From Arthrobacter alpinus (GTDB lineage: Bacteria; Actinomycetota; Actinomycetes; Actinomycetales; Micrococcaceae), in the NCBI RefSeq assembly GCF_001445575.1, contig NZ_CP013200.1, positions 4,092,001 to 4,156,000 of the forward strand: DNA of 64,000 nt. Direction: 5' to 3'. The position numbers and the translations under genes are program-made. The first letter of the stretch is position 1; each line of letters opens with the position of its first letter. Below are positions 51,584 through 58,525 of this stretch, piece after piece. The notes beneath the pieces are model-generated. The model did no database searches and had not been told where the DNA came from. It was given only the letters and a program-made list of their open reading frames with translations.

Positions 51584-52957
51584 ATGTCCCTCGCGCAAAA
51601 ATACGCACTTCATGCACTGGCACCGTTGTCGCTTTCACCTGAGCGCAGCGACTGGATGCGAGCGCTTCTCTACGATTTCCTCGCCATCACTCTCGGTGGG
51701 GGCGAACGGGAATCTGCGCGCTCTGCCAGACTCGCCTACACACCACTGCATTCATCCGATGGCCCGGCCTCGGTGATCGGCTATGACCTCAAGCTGGGAG
51801 TCGAGGATGCGGCGCTCGTCAACGGCATCACCGCCCATGGACTTGAGCTTGACGACACCTTCGAAGAGGCGTCGCTTCACCCCGGTGTGGTGATCTTTCC
51901 TGCGCTTCTAGCCGTCGCCGAGGAACAGGGAACCGATCTGGGTGAACTCTTGGACGCGGCCGCCGTCGGGTACGACATCATGTGCCATGTGGGGGTAGTC
52001 CTGGGGGCGGCGGAAAGCTACGGTCGCGGTTTTCACCCCACCGGCGTTGCCGGTGCCATTGGCGCAAGTGCCGCTGTGGCGCGGCTTCGGGGGCTGACGA
52101 TGGAACAGACCGTCAATGCCATCGGTGTTGCCTCGAACCTGGCGGCAGGCTCCCTCGAATTCCTCTCAGACGGGGCATGGACCAAGCGTTTGAACGCTGG
52201 CCACGCGGCGGCTGTGGGTGTCCGTGCGGTACGGCTGGCCGGGGCAGGGTTCATCGCCCCGGAATCTGCCCTTGAAGGACGCGATGGATTCCTCACCAAC
52301 TACGGTCAAGGATTCATGCCAGAACGTGACGTCCCTCTCGACGCTGGCGGTTACGCCTGGCGTACGAGTATCAAGCTCTACCCGTGCTGTCGCTACATGC
52401 ACGGCAACCTTGATCTACTGCTTGATGTGGCCAAGCAAAGGCCGGGGCTCACCGCTGCCGATATTACCGACGTCGAACTCGCTGTCATTGAGGCCGGGGC
52501 CCGTCTTGTCAGCGTTCCTGCCGCAGCGAAACTTCACGTTAATTCGGCCGTCGACGCGCAGTTCAACATGTTCTTCGGCGCCGCGCTCGCCCTCACTACG
52601 GGGACCGCAACGGTAGAGCAGTTCGATCTCGCAGCCGAGCTTGCCCCGGACCTCCTGCCCCTGATGCAGAAGGTGCGGTGTGTTACGTCCCCAACAGTTG
52701 AAGATGCTTTCCCCGCCGCCTGGACAGCGGAAGCCCAGATCAAACTGACGGACGGCACGGTACTGATTTCAAGGACAGATGCATACCGTGGATCACCTGG
52801 GGCTCGCGCTACCAAGGAAGATCTTTTGGCCAAAGCGGCTGGACTTGTTGGCTCTGAAAAGGCAGAAAGGCTTCTCGGTATCTATGACCGCCCGAGGACA
52901 GAATCCACACGCTCCGTTCTCGGCGAGCTCGCCTCCCCCGTGTTGGAATCTCGCTGA
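51584..52957 (+). CDS. MmgE/PrpD-family protein
   Basis: 457 residues from ATG 51584 (AGGAAAGGA upstream); the longer frame has no support. Family motifs: HGLELDDTFEEASLHPGVV, GRGFHPTGVAGAIGASAAVA and SDGAWTKRLNAGHAA. The family includes 2-methylcitrate dehydratase, cis-aconitate decarboxylase (itaconate synthase) and some epimerases, so the reaction is open. In this cluster it could handle a C5-C7 di- or tricarboxylate linked to the CoA-transferase/lyase operon. Confidence 0.88.
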   Translation: MSLAQKYALHALAPLSLSPERSDWMRALLYDFLAITLGGGERESARSARLAYTPLHSSDGPASVIGYDLKLGVEDAALVNGITAHGLELDDTFEEASLHPGVVIFPALLAVAEEQGTDLGELLDAAAVGYDIMCHVGVVLGAAESYGRGFHPTGVAGAIGASAAVARLRGLTMEQTVNAIGVASNLAAGSLEFLSDGAWTKRLNAGHAAAVGVRAVRLAGAGFIAPESALEGRDGFLTNYGQGFMPERDVPLDAGGYAWRTSIKLYPCCRYMHGNLDLLLDVAKQRPGLTAADITDVELAVIEAGARLVSVPAAAKLHVNSAVDAQFNMFFGAALALTTGTATVEQFDLAAELAPDLLPLMQKVRCVTSPTVEDAFPAAWTAEAQIKLTDGTVLISRTDAYRGSPGARATKEDLLAKAAGLVGSEKAERLLGIYDRPRTESTRSVLGELASPVLESR

Positions 52958-52988
52958 GGCCGAGGGACCCTATCTACTGCTGAACTTG

Positions 52989-53035
52989 GCGTCTACCAAA
53001 CGGCCTTCACGAGGAGTGTGAGGGCCGTCAGACGC
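52989..53035 (+). terminator. Two-level hairpin after MmgE/PrpD gene
   Basis: Inner stem ACGGCCTTCAC (53000-53010) with GTGAGGGCCGT (53018-53028), one mismatch, plus outer stem GCGTCT (52989-52994) with AGACGC (53030-53035). No T-run. Likely terminator of the catabolic operon. Confidence 0.6.
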
Positions 53036-53080
53036 TCGACGCCGGAGAGAAAGCCGCGTGAATCAAATGGATCAGGTGCA

Positions 53081-53250
53081 GGGCACGGCTCAGGAGGCCC
53101 AAAAATTGGGTGACGTGTCCCATAATCAAGGAGTTGCATGCGTTGGGTGGGGCATGTGGCTAAGTGACTGGGCAGATGTCCAGGCTCACAGGCAAGCCGG
53201 GATATGCCGACTTGCCTACCCCCGGGACCATAGCGATCACCGGGGTTACC
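53081..53250 (+). ncRNA. Structured leader of unknown class ahead of the GH16 gene
   Basis: Within the 313-base gene-free gap 52958-53270, several hairpins stack: GGGCACG/CGTGTCCC (53081-53121) with an inner CCCA/TGGG, GGCAAG/CTTGCC (53191-53216), and CCCCGG/CCGGGG (53220-53245) followed by TTACC. Only 20 bases then separate it from the start codon, with GGAGG between. The 3' part vaguely recalls c-di-GMP-I aptamers (CACAGGCAA early, GGGGTTACC late) but the conserved GAAA/GACGCAAAGCC part is missing. Could be a riboswitch or simple attenuator. Confidence 0.4.
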
Positions 53251-53270
53251 TAACAGCGGAGGTCTCAGCT

Positions 53271-54422
53271 ATGTCACGGACGGTATTGGCGCTTCTTCAC
53301 ACGAAGAAAAAATCATTTCCCCCCACACGGAGCGCATTCTCCAGGAGGGGAAAACACCTTGCGCTCTTCGTGGCGGTGAGCATGTGCATGTTGGCAGGAG
53401 CAGTCCCATCCCACGCTGACAACACGTCAGCGGCAGCGGAGGATCCAGGTCCCGCCGGCAGTTTTGCGTGGAAGGGTTTCAACTGGCAGAAGCGATTCTG
53501 GGGCGGGGCTCCGCAATACAACCAGAGTTTTGATCCGGCAAATGTCAGCAACCCTGACGCCAACGGCTACGTAACCTTGAAGATTTCCAACCCGAGCGGA
53601 TCGGCACCGGCGGGAGCTGAACTTCAGTCCACGCGCCAGGGTTTCGGCTACGGAACGTACAGCACCACCGTGGAGAAGAACATCAACCTGCTCCAGAAAG
53701 AAGTGGTCTGGGGTTGCCTCTTCCCCTATGACCCCGAGGCGGCGCCAGGTTTCAACGAGATCGATTTGTGTGAAGCCTCTGCTTGGGGAGGAGGAGGTAG
53801 CTATGGTGAATCCTGGCCTGTTACCCAAGGCCATGGTTATTGGTTTGATGCCAGCAAACCGGCCGGCGAAGGAAACAGCACCATCACCTTTGATGTGACC
53901 AACGATCTCATCCTGACCCATAAGTTGATCTGGGAGCCGGGCAAATTGACCTTCGAAACATATGCCGGTGAAGGTTACTCCGGTGCCTTGCTCAAGAGGA
54001 CAGTCATGCAGGGGGCTACTGTCCCCGTGCCAGCCAAGGAAGCCATCCACTTCAACCTTTGGGTCACAGGGGGCGGTGGTGGCGACCCGGCGCACGTGGT
54101 GCCGGAAACCGTCGTCGTGCGTGATTTCTCCTTTACGCCGAGAGTTGTTCCGCCTCTGACGCTCACAGCGCCCACACCGACCATTAGTGGCACCTTGCGG
54201 ACCGGCTACACCTTGACGGCGAATACCGGAACCTGGACCGCGGGAACAACTCTGCAGTACCAGTGGTACCGCTCGGGAACAGCCATCCCGGGAGCCACAG
54301 CCAAAACGTACAAGCTGGTTCAGGCTGATAAGGACGACACCATCAAGGTGCGGGTCACTGGTTCTAAAGCTGGTTACACCACGGTCGCCAAGTACTCAGC
54401 CGCCACGGCACCCATAGGCTAG
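53271..54422 (+). CDS. Secreted GH16-type glycan hydrolase with C-terminal Ig-like domain
   Basis: 383 residues from ATG 53271 behind GGAGG. N-terminus: basic region, hydrophobic segment HLALFVAVSMCMLAGAV, cleavage near SHA-DN, so exported. The jelly-roll domain (about 60-290) has the GH16 catalytic pattern in GFNEIDLCEAS (E-x-D-x-x-E) and the concave-face GFGYGTYSTTVE. A C-terminal beta domain of about 85 residues (ISGTLRTGYTLTANTGTWT, QYQWYRSGTAIPGAT) is a repeat module common in secreted actinobacterial proteins. Probably a beta-glucanase/transglycosidase; it stands opposite a polysaccharide synthase. Confidence 0.83.
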   Translation: MSRTVLALLHTKKKSFPPTRSAFSRRGKHLALFVAVSMCMLAGAVPSHADNTSAAAEDPGPAGSFAWKGFNWQKRFWGGAPQYNQSFDPANVSNPDANGYVTLKISNPSGSAPAGAELQSTRQGFGYGTYSTTVEKNINLLQKEVVWGCLFPYDPEAAPGFNEIDLCEASAWGGGGSYGESWPVTQGHGYWFDASKPAGEGNSTITFDVTNDLILTHKLIWEPGKLTFETYAGEGYSGALLKRTVMQGATVPVPAKEAIHFNLWVTGGGGGDPAHVVPETVVVRDFSFTPRVVPPLTLTAPTPTISGTLRTGYTLTANTGTWTAGTTLQYQWYRSGTAIPGATAKTYKLVQADKDDTIKVRVTGSKAGYTTVAKYSAATAPIG

Positions 54423-54428
54423 CCGGTT

Positions 54429-54476
54429 GATGCTGCCGGGAACCGTGGCGGAGCGTCAACGGTTCCCGGCAGCATC
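54429..54476. terminator. Bidirectional terminator
   Basis: 17-bp perfect arms (54429-54445 and 54460-54476), 14-base loop, between the convergent GH16 gene and the glycosyltransferase/mini-protein pair. Confidence 0.85.
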
Positions 54477-54494
54477 GAAGCCAAGGGATTATGG

Positions 54495-54659
54495 CTATGA
54501 CTTTTGGGCGCGCACCGGAACGATGCGCTTTATTGCCATGCCGAGTGCCAGCATCGCGAAGGCTGCAAGCGCGAACCAAAACAGTTGGCCTGCGCCGGTC
54601 ATGGCGAGAGCGGCCGATCCTGCTCCTGCTGCCATGGGTGCTGTGGGGTTGTTGTACAT
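54495..54659 (-). CDS. 54-residue membrane mini-protein with LAxTG-type sorting-like motif
   Basis: Too short for routine ORF calls but convincing: starts 5 bases after the glycosyltransferase stop and ends at TAG 54495. The protein begins MYNNPTAPMAAGAGSAA, then LAMTG at 18-22, a hydrophobic helix AGQLFWFALAAFAMLALGMA and a basic tail KRIVPVRAQKS. LAxTG + helix + basic tail is the layout of an actinobacterial class-E sortase signal, yet there is no signal peptide and almost no mature part. More likely a small single-span partner of the glycosyltransferase; no known family recalled. Confidence 0.7.
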   Translation of the reverse strand: MYNNPTAPMAAGAGSAALAMTGAGQLFWFALAAFAMLALGMAIKRIVPVRAQKS

Positions 54660-54664
54660 GATGA

Positions 54665-55813
54665 TTACCAGACTTTCTTCTTGTTGAAAATTGCATCCAT
54701 GTAGGCCTTGGCGTGAACCACCTGCAGGAAGAGATCAATGATTGTTTCGTACATGGTGGCCGCCAGCAGCATGTATTTCCAGCCTCTCAGCCGCACTGTC
54801 ACGATCCGTTCGATCACGAAGACGCCTGTCACAGCCATCCAGAAGGCGTGCACATGCAGGCCCTGACCCGATCCAAGGGCGACGGCGATCGAGGAGAAAT
54901 ACGCCATGGTCACCAGAACGCCAATCATTGAGAGCACTTGGCGGCCCCAGTAGGGACGGGTAATCTTGGTCCAGCCGTACTGCACGCAGTTCTCTACCGC
55001 TCCCCTCTTCCAGCGGAGCCGCTGCGCCCACAGCTCGCGCCAAGTGGGCATGACCTCGGTGACCAAAGTGCAATCGGCGGGTGAGGCAATGCTGTAGCCC
55101 AAGGTGAGTAGCGCGAAGGACAGCTCGTTGTCTTCGGTGAGAACCGAGGTGTCATAGATGCCGCCGTGGCCGTTTCCAGCCGGCAGCAGCCCCATGATCC
55201 TGGCGGTGGAGACCCCCTGCAGGGTGCGTACTCGAAACAGTGCAGCCGTGCCTGTGACAACAAGGCATTTCCCGTGGAGCCGCTTCACATCCCTGGCGTA
55301 CCGGGCGTACTCATTGCGTTGCAGGTGACCAACGAACCCGCCACCGGGACCGCCGCGAAAAACACCGCCGACAGCGCCGAGGTTGTCATTGGCGCTCAGG
55401 TGCCGCACGGCGTTCTCGATAAAGTCCGGCGACAACTGGGAATCGGCATCCTGCACCAGAATCAGATCATCCGGATCGGCATCCGCAAGGATCCCGTTCA
55501 GCGCGAAGTTCAGCGCACCGGCTTTCTTGTCAGTGTTTCCTACGGTGCTGATGACCTCGGCACCGAAATCTGCAGCGAGCTGCTCTGTGGCATCCGTGCA
55601 GTTATCCGCAATGACAATCACACGGTCCGGACGGCGCGTCTGCAGTTCCAGCGATTCGAGGGTTTCGATGATCGCGTCGGCTTCATTGTGGGCGGGGACC
55701 AGAACTGTCACACCGCCGCCACCGGCACGATGGGCACCCTGGCGGATGTCCGCAGTCATCTTCTGCAAAGCGCTGGGGAGTTTCCCTGCATCAATCATCT
55801 TCTGGTGTTGCAT
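54665..55813 (-). CDS. Membrane family-2 glycosyltransferase (processive polysaccharide synthase type)
   Basis: 382 residues. GT2 motifs in order: VTVLVPAHNEADAIIETLES, DKKAGALN, the DAD of VQDADSQL, TEDNELSFAL and QRLRWKRGAVENC (QxxRW). These are the D,D,D,QxxRW set of cellulose, hyaluronan and poly-GlcNAc synthases. The C-terminal third has about three membrane segments. Followed immediately by a 54-residue membrane protein and opposite a GH16 hydrolase, so an exopolysaccharide role is likely; sugar unknown. Confidence 0.88.
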   Translation of the reverse strand: MQHQKMIDAGKLPSALQKMTADIRQGAHRAGGGGVTVLVPAHNEADAIIETLESLELQTRRPDRVIVIADNCTDATEQLAADFGAEVISTVGNTDKKAGALNFALNGILADADPDDLILVQDADSQLSPDFIENAVRHLSANDNLGAVGGVFRGGPGGGFVGHLQRNEYARYARDVKRLHGKCLVVTGTAALFRVRTLQGVSTARIMGLLPAGNGHGGIYDTSVLTEDNELSFALLTLGYSIASPADCTLVTEVMPTWRELWAQRLRWKRGAVENCVQYGWTKITRPYWGRQVLSMIGVLVTMAYFSSIAVALGSGQGLHVHAFWMAVTGVFVIERIVTVRLRGWKYMLLAATMYETIIDLFLQVVHAKAYMDAIFNKKKVW

Positions 55814-55998
55814 CAGATTCCTCCCCGTGGGCTTGTTTCGCTGTCATTTATTACTTTGACAGCGGCAACTTAACCAACAGACAAGAAACCGTCAGGATTG
55901 AAACAGAACTACCGCAGGACTGTCGCAGGGAATGCTCAAGACAGCACACCAGTGCGGGGATGCTGCATGAAATCGCGTCCAGCTCGTGGCCTTAAACG

Positions 55999-56028
55999 AC
56001 GAATGGCCCCTCACACGGGGGCCCTTCG
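55999..56028 (-). terminator. Terminator-like hairpin after the Hpt-like gene
   Basis: CGAA-t-GGCCCC (55999-56010) pairs with GGGGCC-c-TTCG (56018-56028); read on the minus strand it follows the Hpt-like stop by 12 bases and leads into TCGTTTAAGG. Confidence 0.5.
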
Positions 56029-56040
56029 CCACTTAATGGC

Positions 56041-56424
56041 TCAAATATGTGTGCCTTGCGCCGGATCAACATAAGACGTGGTCAATTGCCAGGCCGTCTG
56101 ATTCCCGCAGGCTTGCAGTGCAGCCAATTTCTTGGCTGTTGCGGAGGGACGCCCTGATCCCAAGAGGTGGATAAGATCATTGGTCAGCTTTCCCAGCTGG
56201 GCTGCGCCCACCATCAGGGAGGAACTGCGCAGGCTCAAGGCTGAGTCCAAGGCCTCCTCGTTATGGCCCGAGCTGACAGCATCGTAAATCCGTTCAAAAC
56301 GCCCAGGCCACATCTCTACGTACCTGCACACAAAATTACGGCAGAGCTCCCGCTCTCCATCGAGGGATTCTTCCAGGGAGTGAAGAGTTGCCGCGCAGAC
56401 GAGTGGCAATTTAGCAGCTGTCAT
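56041..56424 (-). CDS. Hpt-like four-helix protein lacking the phospho-histidine
   Basis: 127 residues from ATG 56424, with GGGAGG upstream; an open frame reaches 56487. The helical region FVCRYVEMWPGRFERIYDAV, then SALSLRSSSLMVGAAQLGKL aligns well with Hpt domains, whose consensus is AHxLKGSSxxxGAxxL. Leu63 stands where the phosphoacceptor histidine belongs. It lies directly downstream of two histidine kinase genes. Probably a pseudo-Hpt that binds a receiver or kinase without phosphotransfer; the Hpt identity itself is by motif only. Confidence 0.65.
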   Translation of the reverse strand: MTAAKLPLVCAATLHSLEESLDGERELCRNFVCRYVEMWPGRFERIYDAVSSGHNEEALDSALSLRSSSLMVGAAQLGKLTNDLIHLLGSGRPSATAKKLAALQACGNQTAWQLTTSYVDPAQGTHI

Positions 56425-56560
56425 TCTGTTCGTACGCCTCCCGACCGCTTGGTTATGCCTTAGTAGACGTGCCTTGAGTATCAACACTAACGCCCCGAGG
56501 GGTGGAAGTAACGAGTATTTTGGCTCCTACCCAACTACTTGCGTGAAGCTTAAGTAAACC

Positions 56561-56618
56561 CTCAAGGAAGGCCTCATTCTCCTAACCTTTCGGCTAGCTT
56601 CTAGGCCGTTTCCTTGAG
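56561..56618. repeat. Interrupted inverted repeat between histidine kinase and Hpt-like genes
   Basis: CTCAAGG (56561-56567) and CCTTGAG (56612-56618) plus inner GGCCT/AGGCC form a stem around a roughly 30-base loop. It is 49 bases after the kinase stop (minus strand). Possible terminator or regulatory hairpin. Confidence 0.5.
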
Positions 56619-56666
56619 CATCTTGATCTTTTCTTGAGTATTGCCACGATTCCGGAACCGCATGGT

Positions 56667-58382
56667 TCACGGTGCGTCTTGACGTGCCGCTTCGCCCGCA
56701 GGGCCACGTCCGGGGGTTCTGGCGGCAGGGCTCAGGCATCCCGGCAGGACAAAACTCACCGTGGTGCCGGCCCCTTTTTTGCTGAGCAGGCTAATGGTGC
56801 CGCCGTGCTTGGCCACGATTGTCTTGGAGATCATCAGACCCAACCCGATTCCCGGAATTGAGCGCTGCACGGCAGACCTTGCTCGAAAGAATTTACTGAA
56901 CGCCTGAGCTTGTTCATCGCTATTCATTCCCATGCCTGAGTCCTGAACCTGGCACCATAAATCCGCGCCTTTTGCCGTTACGCTCACCGATACGGTTCCG
57001 CCGTCGGGCGAGTATTTAACGGCATTGGACACCAGATTATCCAGCACCTGTCCTATCCGTCGGGAATCGATGAAGGCCGCCAAAGGTGCCTGTACCTGCG
57101 AGCTCAAGGTGACCTTGTTGCGTTCCGCCATAGGAGTAGCCGAGGCCAGGGAGTCCGCGACGAGCTGCACAACGTCGGTCCGCGTCAATTCAAGTGTCAC
57201 CGAATCGGTAGTCAGCAGGTCCGCGACAAGCGAACTCAAGCGATCAACATTACGTGACGCAATGTCGAGGTAACCGTGGATATCCTGCGGCAGCTCCGCC
57301 GACTCCTCCAGAACCAGGTCCAAGTAGCCGCGGATTGAGGTCAAGGGAGTCCGGAATTCATGAGAGACATTGGCGACGAAGTCGTTTTTCGCCTCGAGGG
57401 CAGCCATCATGTCCGTCACATCGTGGAAAGCGATGACGGCGCCGTCGAACCTCCCTTGTTCATCCTTCATGGGGCGTGCCGCGGTGGACACTGCACGGGC
57501 CTTGTCCCCAGCTCCCAGCCACACTTGGTAATTGGTGAATTCCTCACCCCTGATGGCGCGCCGCACCGGGCGTTCCTCGGCTGCCACAGGGCTAATGGCA
57601 TCTACAGCGAAAACCAACAACTCCTTTTCCTGGGGATCGGAAACATCCTCGGGGAGGGCGTACGTGTGCAGGGCTCGCTGTGTAGCGTTCATCAGCATGT
57701 CATGACCCTCTGCATCCACCACCACCAATCCGACGGCGACAGTATCAACTACTGTTTCCAAGAGCCTTTCCCGCTGCTGGCTACTCTCAAGCGCTGCCCG
57801 CAGCTGAACGTCCTTGGCTTCCAGCGTCTTGCGTTGGATGTTCATGGTGTTGGTGACAGCGACAACCGTGGTGGCGTAGGCCAGAACCACTATTGGAAAG
57901 AGTAGCGGCCGCACCAGTTGCTCAATCGTGAGAGCATCCGGGGACATCACCAGGGGCAGCCACACGATGAGCAAAGCAGCCACCACGCTGACAGCGACGG
58001 ACGTTCGTTTTGCCATTCCTGATGAAGCCAGCCAAAAAACGGGAAAGAAGATTAACAGCCCTACAGCTGTAAGGAATTGCTGATTGCCTCCGCGGAATAG
58101 CCCCACGGCTATGAAATCCAGATACGGGATGACCAGGACGGCAGCCGGCGGAAGCCGTTCCCAAGGGACGGCAAAGGATGCGAGCAGCAACAAGACGTGC
58201 ATCACCAAGGCGGCCACAAACAACGGTTGCTGAAAGGACTGCGGATAAATCGCGGCAGCAATCAGGACGGCGACCGCCATGATCAGGGAAAGCGGCAGTT
58301 GTGTCAGGAAGACCCGTTTCCGTTCACCTCGCAGCCGGAAGAGATTATTGCCTGTCTGCTCCCGCGCACCGATGTCCGTCAT
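56667..58382 (-). CDS. Membrane sensor histidine kinase (PAS, HisKA, HATPase)
   Basis: 571 residues from ATG 58382; ATG 58394 sits too close to its GAAGGA. About six membrane helices in residues 20-180, a PAS-like region (about 205-325), HisKA with H341 in ANVSHEFRTPLTSIRGYLDL, then HATPase N-box DNLVSNAVKYSP, G1 DSGMGM and G2 GIGLGLMISKTIVAKHGG. Paralogue of the kinase at 58526, with the same layout throughout. Partner is likely the response regulator at 60432. Confidence 0.92.
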   Translation of the reverse strand: MTDIGAREQTGNNLFRLRGERKRVFLTQLPLSLIMAVAVLIAAAIYPQSFQQPLFVAALVMHVLLLLASFAVPWERLPPAAVLVIPYLDFIAVGLFRGGNQQFLTAVGLLIFFPVFWLASSGMAKRTSVAVSVVAALLIVWLPLVMSPDALTIEQLVRPLLFPIVVLAYATTVVAVTNTMNIQRKTLEAKDVQLRAALESSQQRERLLETVVDTVAVGLVVVDAEGHDMLMNATQRALHTYALPEDVSDPQEKELLVFAVDAISPVAAEERPVRRAIRGEEFTNYQVWLGAGDKARAVSTAARPMKDEQGRFDGAVIAFHDVTDMMAALEAKNDFVANVSHEFRTPLTSIRGYLDLVLEESAELPQDIHGYLDIASRNVDRLSSLVADLLTTDSVTLELTRTDVVQLVADSLASATPMAERNKVTLSSQVQAPLAAFIDSRRIGQVLDNLVSNAVKYSPDGGTVSVSVTAKGADLWCQVQDSGMGMNSDEQAQAFSKFFRARSAVQRSIPGIGLGLMISKTIVAKHGGTISLLSKKGAGTTVSFVLPGCLSPAARTPGRGPAGEAARQDAP

Positions 58383-58525
58383 GATAGTTTCCATCCTTCA
58401 AAGTCGCTGCCACGGAAGTTGCCGCGACCCTACGAGAACCCGATGTCTTGCACGGCGTCAGGCGACATGTGACCATCGCACTTTCGGTGCTACGAAGCCT
58501 CGATATTGATAATGCCACACGAGTT

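Noticed and set aside
9263..53046. Recurring TCGACGCCGGAG at about 9264, 34744 and 53036 (near match at 18145)
   Set aside because: GC-rich short string, one copy is coding, flanks differ; consistent with chance in this composition.
53081..53250. c-di-GMP-I or c-di-AMP riboswitch
   Set aside because: The conserved core elements of either class are not present; only a few short resemblances, so I left the leader unassigned.
54427..54687. 86-codon plus-strand frame opposite the mini-protein
   Set aside because: Runs through the bidirectional terminator and is antisense to the better-supported 54-residue frame coupled to the glycosyltransferase.
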